From contig CBDFFJ010000005.1 of assembly GCA_965246765.1 (NCBI GenBank), forward strand, positions 124,001-188,000: a stretch of 64,000 bases of DNA, in the 5' to 3' direction. Under the pieces are notes generated by a model. That model was given only the letters and a program-made list of their open reading frames with translations, was not told the DNA's origin and did not search any database. The stretch comes from UBA1952 sp965246765 (GTDB lineage Bacteria; Bacteroidota; Bacteroidia; Chitinophagales; Chitinophagaceae). Shown here piece after piece: positions 54,237 to 61,788 of the stretch (position 1 is its first letter; each line of letters starts with the position of its first letter). The position numbers were made by a program, and so were the translations under genes.

Positions 54237-55832
54237 ATGATTTTAATCGTTGACGACAAGCCAGAGAACATACTCTCACTCCGCCGGACACTGGAGCTGG
54301 CGGGCTTTGAGGTGGACGGCGCGGAATCAGGGGAAGAAGCGCTTAAAAAAGTGCTGAGGCAGGATTATGCGCTGATCATTCTGGATGTACAGATGCCGGG
54401 CATGGATGGCTTTGAGGTGGCCGAGGCGCTGCAGGGCTATAGCAAGGCAGCCGACATCCCCGTCATATTCCTTTCGGCGGTGAGCACGGAGAAAAAGTTC
54501 ATCACCAAAGGCTACCAGGCCGGCGCGGTGGACTATGTGGTGAAGCCGGTGGACCCGGACGTGTTTATCCTGAAGGTGAAGACGCTCCACCGGCTGCATG
54601 AGCAGAACCGCGAGCTGATACAGATGCGTAAAGTGCTGATGGCCGAGGTTGCCGTCCGTAAAAAGGCAGAAGGCGAGCTGAAGATTAAGGTTGAAGAGCT
54701 GCGGTCCATCCTGCACTCCATTCCCCAGATCGCGTTTACGCTATCGCCGGAAGGAAAGCTGGAATTTTATAATGAGCACTGGCAGCGCCTTATTGGCCCC
54801 GAAGCCGAAATGGCAACGCCGCACCCTGACGACAGGCATGTGCGGCATGATCTGGACGCGGCCATCGGTCGCGGAGAGGCTTTTCAGGCAGAGCTGCGCA
54901 TCCGGCTATTGCCGGAAGGCGAGTACCGCTGCCACCTGCTGCGCATAGTGCCTGTACAGCAGGAGGGCCAGCTCGTAAATTGGGTAGGCACCTTCACCGA
55001 CATCCATGAGCGCAAGATGGCCAGCGATGTATTGGAAACGGCCGTAAAGGAGCGAACAGGCGAGCTGCTGCTTAAAAATGCAGAGCTTGAGACGAGCAAT
55101 CACGAGCTGCAGCAGTTTGCATCCGTCGCTTCTCACGACCTGAAGGAGCCGCTCCGGAAAATTCAGATGTTCGGCTCCATCATGCAGAAAGGCGTCCGGC
55201 AGTCTGGCCCGGACAAGCTGGAGGAAGGCATGGGTAAGATTATAAGTATCGCCGACCGTATGAGTACCCTGATAAATGACCTACTCAGCTACTCGCGCCT
55301 GTCCGTCACTTCAGCCTTCCGGCCCACGGATCTCGGTGAGCTTATTAATGCCGTGATTGCTGATTTTGAGTTTCCGATTGTAGAGAAAGGGGCGCAGATA
55401 CAAGTGGGGCCGATGCCGGCCATTGACGTGATACCCGGCCAGATGCGGCAGGTATTTCAGAATCTGATCAGCAATGCACTGAAATTCAGCCGGTCCGGCA
55501 TACCGCCGCGAATCAGCATCACGGCCGGCATCCATAGTGAAGGCGAGGAGCCCGCATACACCTTCACCATCACAGACAACGGCATTGGCTTTGACGAAGC
55601 CTATCTGGGCAAAATATTCACGATCTTCCAGCGGCTCAATGATCCGGCAGCATATGAAGGCACAGGTATTGGCCTGGCCATTGTCAAGAAAATTGTTGAC
55701 AAGCACCGGGGCAGCATCACTGCGCGGAGCACCCCCGGTGCCGGCGCAAGCTTCATCTTGACTTTGCCCGTCAGCCAGCCCCAAACGAGAGCAGCAGAGG
55801 CCGTACACGAAAACATGGAAACGTACCTATGA
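54237..55832 (+). CDS. Hybrid receiver-PAS-histidine kinase
   Basis: 531 residues. An N-terminal receiver (1-125) has acids D6, D7 and phospho-acceptor D50 in IILDVQMPGMDGF, with KPVDPDVF. A short coiled coil leads to a PAS/PAC domain (about 155-270, LEFYNEHWQRLIGPE ... GTFTDIHERK). HisKA has its His in FASVASHDLKEPLRKIQMF. HATPase shows NLISNALKFS, ITDNGIGFDEAYLGKIF and GTGIGLAIVKKIV. It has no membrane segment and is cytoplasmic. Its stop overlaps the next kinase start (ATGA), so the two are co-translated. Confidence 0.93.
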   Translation: MILIVDDKPENILSLRRTLELAGFEVDGAESGEEALKKVLRQDYALIILDVQMPGMDGFEVAEALQGYSKAADIPVIFLSAVSTEKKFITKGYQAGAVDYVVKPVDPDVFILKVKTLHRLHEQNRELIQMRKVLMAEVAVRKKAEGELKIKVEELRSILHSIPQIAFTLSPEGKLEFYNEHWQRLIGPEAEMATPHPDDRHVRHDLDAAIGRGEAFQAELRIRLLPEGEYRCHLLRIVPVQQEGQLVNWVGTFTDIHERKMASDVLETAVKERTGELLLKNAELETSNHELQQFASVASHDLKEPLRKIQMFGSIMQKGVRQSGPDKLEEGMGKIISIADRMSTLINDLLSYSRLSVTSAFRPTDLGELINAVIADFEFPIVEKGAQIQVGPMPAIDVIPGQMRQVFQNLISNALKFSRSGIPPRISITAGIHSEGEEPAYTFTITDNGIGFDEAYLGKIFTIFQRLNDPAAYEGTGIGLAIVKKIVDKHRGSITARSTPGAGASFILTLPVSQPQTRAAEAVHENMETYL

Positions 55833-58800
55833 ATACAACATCCGCGAATACCGTGACGCGGCAGCTGCAGACAGTGTTCGGCATTTCCATCTTTCTGCTG
55901 CTGCTCAGCTCGGCTGCTTCCTATTACAGCAACCGCCAGCTGATTGACGCCAGCCGCATGGTCAATCACACCAATCAGGTTATAAACACTACATACCGCC
56001 TGACGTCCGTTGTCCGCGACGCCGAATCAGGCCAGCGCGGCTACATCATTACCACCGACGAAGACTTTCTGAGCCTGTACACCGGCGCGCACGAGCGGGC
56101 ACTGGCCGTGCTGCAGGACCTGAAAAACCTGACGAGCGACAACATTGCCCAGCAGAAGAACCTGACGCAGCTCCGTGTATTGATTGATGAGCGCTTCAGC
56201 TACATGAACCGCGTGCTCGGCAAATGGCGGCAGCTTCCGCGCGAGGACCGCGCGTCTGCATTTATAGATAACGTCTCCGAGTTTGCGCCCGGCAAAAAAA
56301 CCATGCAGGATTTACAGGGACTGGTTGATGCTGTTCAGGATGAAGAAACCAGGCTGCTAAAAATCCGTACGGGAAAGCTGGAGCTGTACACCACGTACAC
56401 GCCCGTATTAATGGCTATAGCTGCCCTGCTGTCCGTGCTCATTTCTGTATTCGCCTACTTCCGCATTAAGGCGGACGTAGATGCCCGTGAGCGCAAAGCG
56501 GAGGAAGACAAGGCAGCCATCGCGGAAACTACACGGCGCATCAACGCCATGGAAGGCGTCACCAGCCGCATCGCGGGCGGTGAGTTTGATGCCAGAAGCA
56601 GCGACTTCGCAGAAGACGATCTGGGCCGCATCGCCGCGGCACTCAATAATATGGGTGGCACATTAGGTAAAAGCTTTTCCGCGCTGGAAGAGCGCGCCTG
56701 GCTGCAGGAAGGCGCGGCAAGGCTCGCCACGGCCATCAGCGGCGAGCGCGGGCTGCAAAGCGTGTCCGGGAAAATCATTCAAAGTATTGCCGCATATCTC
56801 CACGCCCCTTTAGGCACGCTCTACGTTGCAGAAGGAACCGACGTGCTTCGCCTGAAAGGCAGCTATGCGGCTACTGGCGCGAAGGAAGCCATTCCGGCAG
56901 GCGAAGGCCTCATCGGGCAGGCCCTGCGCGGAGGCTCGCTGCTTCTTTCCGACAACCTTCCTGCCGACTATGTCACCATCAGCTCCTCAATAGGCGATGC
57001 CCGGCCGTCCTATAGCCTTATACTGCCCCTGAGCTTTGCCGGACATGCCATCGGCGTCCTGGAGCTTGGCATGCTGCGTAAGCCGATGGAGCAGGAGCTT
57101 CAACTGCTGAACAATGTGACCGAAACAATCACGCTCAGCCTGAATGCGGCCATAAGCTATGAGCGTACACAGGCCCTGCTGGAAGAAACGCAATCGCAGG
57201 CAGAGGAGCTGCAGGCACAGCATTCGGAGCTTGAAAACATCAACGCCGAGCTTGAAATGCAAGGTGAAAAGCTGCAGGCTTCCGAAGAAGAGCTGCGGGT
57301 GCAGCAGGAAGAGCTGCAGCAGACTAACGCAGAGCTTGAAGAGCGAAGTCGCCTGCTGGAAGAGCGCAACCAGATCATCACAGACCGCAACGAAGAGGTA
57401 CAACGGCAGGCTGAGGCTTTGGCCGCAAGCGCAAAGTACAAATCCGAGTTTATGGCCAATATGAGCCACGAGCTCCGGACGCCTCTCAACTCCATCCTCC
57501 TGCTCAGCCGCCTGCTGAGCGACAACCACGATGAAACCCTGAACGCGGAACAAGTGGAGTACGCGCGCATCATTCAAAGCTCCGGCAACGGGCTTCTTTC
57601 GCTTATTGACGAGATACTTGACCTTTCCAAGATTGAGGCAGGCAAGATGGTGCTGGAAGCCGAAGACGTGCCGCTCGCCGAGGTGGCGTCCGATATGGAA
57701 TCGCTCTTCCAGCCGGTGGCCAATGAAAAGGGCCTCAGCCTGTACATTACCCTGGACGATGCGCTGCCGGACAGCATTACGACTGACAAGATGCGCCTGG
57801 AGCAGGTGCTTAAAAATCTGCTGAGCAATGCGCTCAAGTTTACCCGCGAAGGCAGTGTATCGCTCAGCATTGCACAATCCGGCGAGGGCGGGGATCAGGT
57901 TGCGTTCACCGTTACCGACACCGGCATCGGCATAGCGGAAGACAAGCAGCAGCTCATTTTTGAAGCTTTTCAGCAGGCCGACGGCTCTACACGGCGTAAG
58001 TACGGCGGCACGGGTCTGGGGCTATCCATATCCAAAGAGCTTGCGCGCCTGCTGGGCGGACACATCAGCCTGAGCAGTGAGGCGGGAACCGGCAGCACAT
58101 TCACGCTGCTGCTGCCATTCGTCCCGGCTGCCGCGCCGCCCGACGGGCAAACGTCGGAGCAGAGCAGCGCCTTTCATATGCCGGAGCCGCCACCCGTTAA
58201 GGCAGAATCAGCGCAGCGCGACGCATATATCGCCGCCAGTATTCCAGAGCCGGTGCCGGACGACCGCAACGCCATCCAGCCATCCGACAAGGTGATCCTT
58301 ATTGTGGAAGATGATGTGGCCTTTGCGAAATCGCTGCTGGATTTTACGCGCAGGAGAGGTTATAAGGGCGTTGTATCGGTACGCGGGGATGAAGGCATAA
58401 CGCTTGCCCGGCAGCTAAAGCCAAGCGGCATACTGCTGGACATTGAGCTGCCTGTAAAAAGCGGGTGGCAGGTAATGGATGAGCTTAAAGCCGATCCGCT
58501 TACCCGGCCCATACCGGTGCATATTATGTCGTCGCATGCGGTGAAGCGCGAGAGCATGATGAAAGGCGCGGTTAATTTCATCAACAAGCCTTTTGCCTTT
58601 GAGCAGATGCAGGAAGCCTTTTCCCGGATTGAGCAGGTGCTTTCCGGCACCGCTAAGAAGGTGCTCATTGTAGAAGACAACTCCATGCATGCCAGCGCCC
58701 TCGCCTACTACCTCGGCACTGCCGATATAGAAACTGACATTAAAAAATCCGTTGCCGAAAGCGTTGAGGCGCTGCAAAGCGACACCAACTGTGTGATTCT

Positions 58801-59470
58801 GGACATGGGCATTCCCGACGCCACGGGCTATGCCACCCTGGAGGAAATCAAGCGGAACCCAGGCCTGGAAAACCTGCCGATAATCGTATTCACCGGCAAG
58901 AGCCTTTCGCTCTCGGAAGAGCAGCGCATCCGCAAATATGCCGATTCCATAATTGTAAAAACGGCGCATTCCTACCAGCGTATTCTGGACGAGGTATCGC
59001 TCTTCCTGCACATTGTCGGCGAAGCCAGTGCCAAAGCCGGCGGGGGCCGCCAGAAGCAGCCTGCCCTGCGCGACGTGCTGACCGACAAGACGGTGCTTGT
59101 TGTTGACGACGACGTGCGCAACATTTATTCGCTCACAAAAGCGCTTGAGTCGGTCAATATGCGCGTCATCACTGCCGTAGATGGGAAGGACGCCCTTGCG
59201 CAGCTGCAAGGAAATCCGCAGACCGACATTGTGCTGCTGGACATGATGATGCCGCAAATGGACGGCTATGAAACGGCCAGCCGCATCCGTGAGAACGCCG
59301 GTTGGCAGCACCTCCCGGTGATTGCCGTCACTGCCAAAGCCATGAGCGGCGACCGCGATAAGTGCATCAACGCTGGAGCGTCGGACTACATCACAAAACC
59401 GATAGATATAGACCAGCTCGTAGCCCTGCTGCGCGTCTGGCTGTATGACCGCAACACCGCTTTAAGCTAA
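55829..59470 (+). CDS. CHASE3-HAMP-GAF hybrid histidine kinase with three receiver domains
   Basis: 1213 residues. A membrane helix (about 15-35), a CHASE3 sensor (about 40-185), a second helix (about 188-210) and HAMP (about 215-285) are followed by GAF (about 290-440). A coiled coil spans about 445-535. HisKA has its His in FMANMSHELRTPLNSILL; HATPase has NLLSNALKFT, VTDTGIGIAEDK and GGTGLGLSISKEL. Three receivers close the protein: D in ILLDIELPVKSGW, D in VILDMGIPDATGY and D in VLLDMMMPQMDGY. The second lacks a normal Lys in KPF (IIVKTAHSY), so it may signal differently. It is likely the main sensor of this operon. Confidence 0.94.
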   Translation: MNTTSANTVTRQLQTVFGISIFLLLLSSAASYYSNRQLIDASRMVNHTNQVINTTYRLTSVVRDAESGQRGYIITTDEDFLSLYTGAHERALAVLQDLKNLTSDNIAQQKNLTQLRVLIDERFSYMNRVLGKWRQLPREDRASAFIDNVSEFAPGKKTMQDLQGLVDAVQDEETRLLKIRTGKLELYTTYTPVLMAIAALLSVLISVFAYFRIKADVDARERKAEEDKAAIAETTRRINAMEGVTSRIAGGEFDARSSDFAEDDLGRIAAALNNMGGTLGKSFSALEERAWLQEGAARLATAISGERGLQSVSGKIIQSIAAYLHAPLGTLYVAEGTDVLRLKGSYAATGAKEAIPAGEGLIGQALRGGSLLLSDNLPADYVTISSSIGDARPSYSLILPLSFAGHAIGVLELGMLRKPMEQELQLLNNVTETITLSLNAAISYERTQALLEETQSQAEELQAQHSELENINAELEMQGEKLQASEEELRVQQEELQQTNAELEERSRLLEERNQIITDRNEEVQRQAEALAASAKYKSEFMANMSHELRTPLNSILLLSRLLSDNHDETLNAEQVEYARIIQSSGNGLLSLIDEILDLSKIEAGKMVLEAEDVPLAEVASDMESLFQPVANEKGLSLYITLDDALPDSITTDKMRLEQVLKNLLSNALKFTREGSVSLSIAQSGEGGDQVAFTVTDTGIGIAEDKQQLIFEAFQQADGSTRRKYGGTGLGLSISKELARLLGGHISLSSEAGTGSTFTLLLPFVPAAAPPDGQTSEQSSAFHMPEPPPVKAESAQRDAYIAASIPEPVPDDRNAIQPSDKVILIVEDDVAFAKSLLDFTRRRGYKGVVSVRGDEGITLARQLKPSGILLDIELPVKSGWQVMDELKADPLTRPIPVHIMSSHAVKRESMMKGAVNFINKPFAFEQMQEAFSRIEQVLSGTAKKVLIVEDNSMHASALAYYLGTADIETDIKKSVAESVEALQSDTNCVILDMGIPDATGYATLEEIKRNPGLENLPIIVFTGKSLSLSEEQRIRKYADSIIVKTAHSYQRILDEVSLFLHIVGEASAKAGGGRQKQPALRDVLTDKTVLVVDDDVRNIYSLTKALESVNMRVITAVDGKDALAQLQGNPQTDIVLLDMMMPQMDGYETASRIRENAGWQHLPVIAVTAKAMSGDRDKCINAGASDYITKPIDIDQLVALLRVWLYDRNTALS

Positions 59471-59479
59471 ACGCGCATC

Positions 59480-59839
59480 ATGGCCGATAAAATCCTGATC
59501 ATAGACGATGAGCCGCGAAATATTATTGCCCTGAGCGCGGTTTTGCGCGCCAGGGGCTACGTGTGCATCAACGCGCCGGATGCCGCTGAAGGCATAGCCG
59601 TCCTGTCTGCCGATGCATCCATTGGCATTGTATTGATGGACATGATGATGCCGGAGATGGACGGCTACGAAGCCATTCCGCTGCTCCGTCGCCAACGCGA
59701 CATTCCCATTATAGCGGTGACGGCGCGCGCGATGTTGGGTGACCGCGAATCCTGCATCGCCGCCGGCGCCACGGATTATATTGCCAAGCCGATAGACTTA
59801 GATAAGCTGCTGGCTATGCTAAAGACCTATTTAACCTGA
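59480..59839 (+). CDS. Single-domain response regulator
   Basis: 119 residues, receiver only. Acids D9, D10 lie in ILIIDDEPRNIIAL; phospho-acceptor D lies in IGIVLMDMMMPEMDGYE; Thr in IIAVTARAM; Lys in IAKPIDLDKLL. It resembles the third receiver of the preceding kinase and may have arisen from it. It is 9 bp after the kinase gene and 5 bp before cheR, so it is co-transcribed. It can act as a shuttle in a phosphorelay. Confidence 0.9.
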   Translation: MADKILIIDDEPRNIIALSAVLRARGYVCINAPDAAEGIAVLSADASIGIVLMDMMMPEMDGYEAIPLLRRQRDIPIIAVTARAMLGDRESCIAAGATDYIAKPIDLDKLLAMLKTYLT

Positions 59840-59844
59840 GCGCT

Positions 59845-60657
59845 GTGACCGTGAGCCCGGATGACGATGAGCTGAGCCTGCTGCTGGATGATATGCTGCA
59901 TCTGTACGGCTACGACTTCAATGGATATACGAAAGCATCCCTGCGACGCCGCATCGTGCGTCTTATGATGCTGGATGCGTTTTCAGGCTTTGCCGGCTTC
60001 CGCCACCGGCTGCGGACGGACGCTACTTACCTGAAGCGTTTCGTGGAAGAGATAACAGTTAACGTAACTGAGATGTTCCGCGACCCGCATTTTTATGAGA
60101 CGCTGCGCAGGGAGGTGCTGCCTGCTATCGCGGCAAAGCCTTTCATCAGAATCTGGCATGCCGGATGTTCCACGGGTGAGGAAGTTTATTCTATGGCCAT
60201 CCTGCTGGACGAAGCAGGACTGCTGAACAAATCGCTGCTGTATGCCACGGATATAAATGCGGATGTAGTAGAGCGTGCGCGTAAGGGGATTTTTGCGCTG
60301 GAAAGGATGAAGGAGTACGGGGACAATTATGCCGCATCTGGCGGTAAGCGCACACTCCGCGCCTATTATACCGAGAAGTACAGCCACGTGATCTTTGACA
60401 AAAAGCTTCGCGACAGGATGATATTTTCCACGCACAATCTGGTATCCGACAGCTCGTTCAACGAGTTTCAGCTCATCGTGTGCCGGAATGTGCTAATCTA
60501 TTTTGACAAGGCGCTTCAAAACAGGGTGTTTCGGCTCTTTGATGCCAGCCTTGCGCCCCTGGGATACCTTGCGCTTGGCGCGCGCGAGACCCTACGTTTT
60601 TCCGGCCTGGAGCCGGGCTACACTCAATCGGGCAAAGAAAAGATATGGAGAAATTAA
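59845..60657 (+). CDS. cheR: CheR-type protein-glutamate methyltransferase
   Basis: 270 residues from GTG 59845 (second GTG at 59851). The N-terminal helical domain includes YGYDFNGYTKASLRRRIVRLM. The SAM site is RIWHAGCSTGEEVYSMAILL, and FQLIVCRNVLIYFDKALQNRVFRLF and LGYLALGARETLRF follow. It methylates Glu side chains of receptors in classical chemotaxis. No receptor, CheA or CheW gene is near, so its substrate here may be another signalling protein. It overlaps cheB by 13 bp. Confidence 0.92.
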   Translation: MTVSPDDDELSLLLDDMLHLYGYDFNGYTKASLRRRIVRLMMLDAFSGFAGFRHRLRTDATYLKRFVEEITVNVTEMFRDPHFYETLRREVLPAIAAKPFIRIWHAGCSTGEEVYSMAILLDEAGLLNKSLLYATDINADVVERARKGIFALERMKEYGDNYAASGGKRTLRAYYTEKYSHVIFDKKLRDRMIFSTHNLVSDSSFNEFQLIVCRNVLIYFDKALQNRVFRLFDASLAPLGYLALGARETLRFSGLEPGYTQSGKEKIWRN

Positions 60658-61235
60658 GAGTGGGGCCGGCTTACAGGGTGATTGTTATTGGGGGGTCGGC
60701 AGGCGCGCTGGATGTTTTGTTTAGCCTGCTACCGGCTTTAAGGCGTGATTTTCCGCATGCCATCGTTATAGTACTGCACCGCAAGGGCAGCGACGATGGC
60801 AGCCTGGCAAAATTGCTGGCTATAAGATCCGGCCTGCCGGTAAGGGAGATAGAGGACAAGGACGATCTGAGTGCCGGTAGCGTCTTTCTGGCACCGCCTG
60901 ACTATCACCTGCTGTTTGAGGCCGACGGCGGACTATCATTGGATGATTCGGAAAAAGTGGCTTACAGCAGGCCAAGTATTGACGTAGCGCTTGGCTCCGC
61001 TGCCGATGCATATGGGGAGCGCGTGACCGCCTTGCTGCTTTCCGGCGCCAATGCGGACGGTGCCGATGGCATGATGCGGGTCAGGGCGTGCGGCGGAGTC
61101 ACCATTGCACAACTGCCGGCAAGCGCGGCGGTGCCATTTATGCCCCAGCAGGCTATCAGTAATGGCGCGGCGAAGCTGGTTTATGACGTGGCCGGCATCG
61201 TCCGGTATCTCAATGAGCTGGATGGGACGTCTTAG
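60645..61235 (+). CDS. cheB: CheB-type methylesterase without receiver domain
   Basis: 196 residues. The catalytic triad is visible: Ser in VIGGSAGAL, His in VIVLHRKGSDD and Asp in GANADGADG. Other family blocks are VFLAPPDYHLLFE and SRPSIDVAL. The usual N-terminal receiver is absent, so regulation by phosphorylation would have to come from a separate receiver protein, such as that at 59480. It should remove methyl groups from Glu or deamidate Gln. It is last in the signalling operon. Confidence 0.92.
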   Translation: MEKLRVGPAYRVIVIGGSAGALDVLFSLLPALRRDFPHAIVIVLHRKGSDDGSLAKLLAIRSGLPVREIEDKDDLSAGSVFLAPPDYHLLFEADGGLSLDDSEKVAYSRPSIDVALGSAADAYGERVTALLLSGANADGADGMMRVRACGGVTIAQLPASAAVPFMPQQAISNGAAKLVYDVAGIVRYLNELDGTS

Positions 61236-61240
61236 CTAAT

Positions 61241-61264
61241 GTTATGATTTGCTCTCAAAATTTG
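61241..61264. repeat. Type II-C repeat-like sequence, copy A (candidate anti-repeat or decayed repeat)
   Basis: GTTATGATTTGCTCTCAAA shares 17 of 19 bases with the start of the repeat I remember for Bacteroides type II-C arrays (GTTGTGATTTGCTTTCAAA). The two differences would be G:U wobbles if the minus strand paired with such a crRNA. It starts 5 bp after cheB. Confidence 0.4.
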
Positions 61265-61404
61265 CCGTAAATTTGTTGCAGCAGCAATGGTTTTAGCGGG
61301 CTCCATAGCCTTTGCTGAAGCATCAGCCGATCGGAGCCTCCATGAGTTGGTTGATGGCCGTATTTAATTGTCCGGCTTCAATTCAGTATAATCTGAATTA
61401 GGGT

Positions 61405-61575
61405 CGGATAATAAAAGAAAACAGGACGGGGTAGGCTTGGACCCCTACCCCTAAATTCAGCGATTAGTAGCTGAGGCGGTTTTGGACGCCGTTCAGTTGG
61501 ACCTTCTAAAAGCCGAATTCCCTGCCCTTTATTTTTTAGCCGTACAAATATATGCGGCTAAAATTATCATTCAAA
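61405..61575 (-). ncRNA. Candidate minus-strand small RNA upstream of cas9 (possible tracrRNA)
   Basis: On the minus strand TTTG (61575-61572) and TATATTTG (61552-61545) are separated by 19 bp, a consensus Bacteroidota promoter. About 110 bp on, GGGGTAGG (61451-61444) pairs with CCTACCCC (61435-61428), followed by a T-rich run, as in an intrinsic terminator. The predicted RNA of about 130 nt has short hairpins (GGCG/CGCC, CAGC/GCTG) before the terminator. This layout fits a tracrRNA, but without the array its anti-repeat cannot be tested. Confidence 0.4.
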
Positions 61576-61704
61576 AAATAAATTCTCCAATTCAATCCCA
61601 TACTATAACTTTGAGTGGACAAGCGAAAGGCAAAGTAAGGGACATATTTCGGATTCATCAAAATATTTCTAGTCTAGCTGACTTATAATATGGGCATTGA
61701 ATTG

Positions 61705-61717
61705 GTTGTGATTTGCT
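61705..61717. repeat. Type II-C repeat-like sequence, copy B
   Basis: GTTGTGATTTGCT matches the first 13 bases of remembered Bacteroidota type II-C repeats exactly; similarity stops after this. It lies 72 bp before the cas9 start. Confidence 0.35.
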
Positions 61718-61788
61718 AATTCCCTTCTTTGCTTTTCTTCTTTTATTATCAACGAATTATATTAACGGCCACTAATTTTCCCCATTCT

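Larger units (their letters stand above)
61236..61788. other. Non-coding region between cheB and cas9
   Basis: No convincing gene is present in these 553 bp. There are two motifs resembling the 5' end of Bacteroidota type II-C repeats (61241 and 61705). There is a plus-strand TAACTTTG -7 box (61606-61613) with the cas9 leader after it, and a minus-strand promoter and terminator pair that could bound a small RNA. A 7-bp palindrome AATTCAG/CTGAATT surrounds TATAAT at 61380-61399. Confidence 0.6.

Noticed and set aside
54022..54240. 72-codon ORF overlapping the kinase start at 54237 by four bases
   Set aside because: It needs a TTG start, has no family resemblance, and its hydrophobic stretch could be chance; the ATGA overlap alone is not enough.
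61482..61688. 68-codon ORF upstream of cas9
   Set aside because: TTG start, unremarkable sequence, and it overlaps the likely minus-strand RNA promoter.
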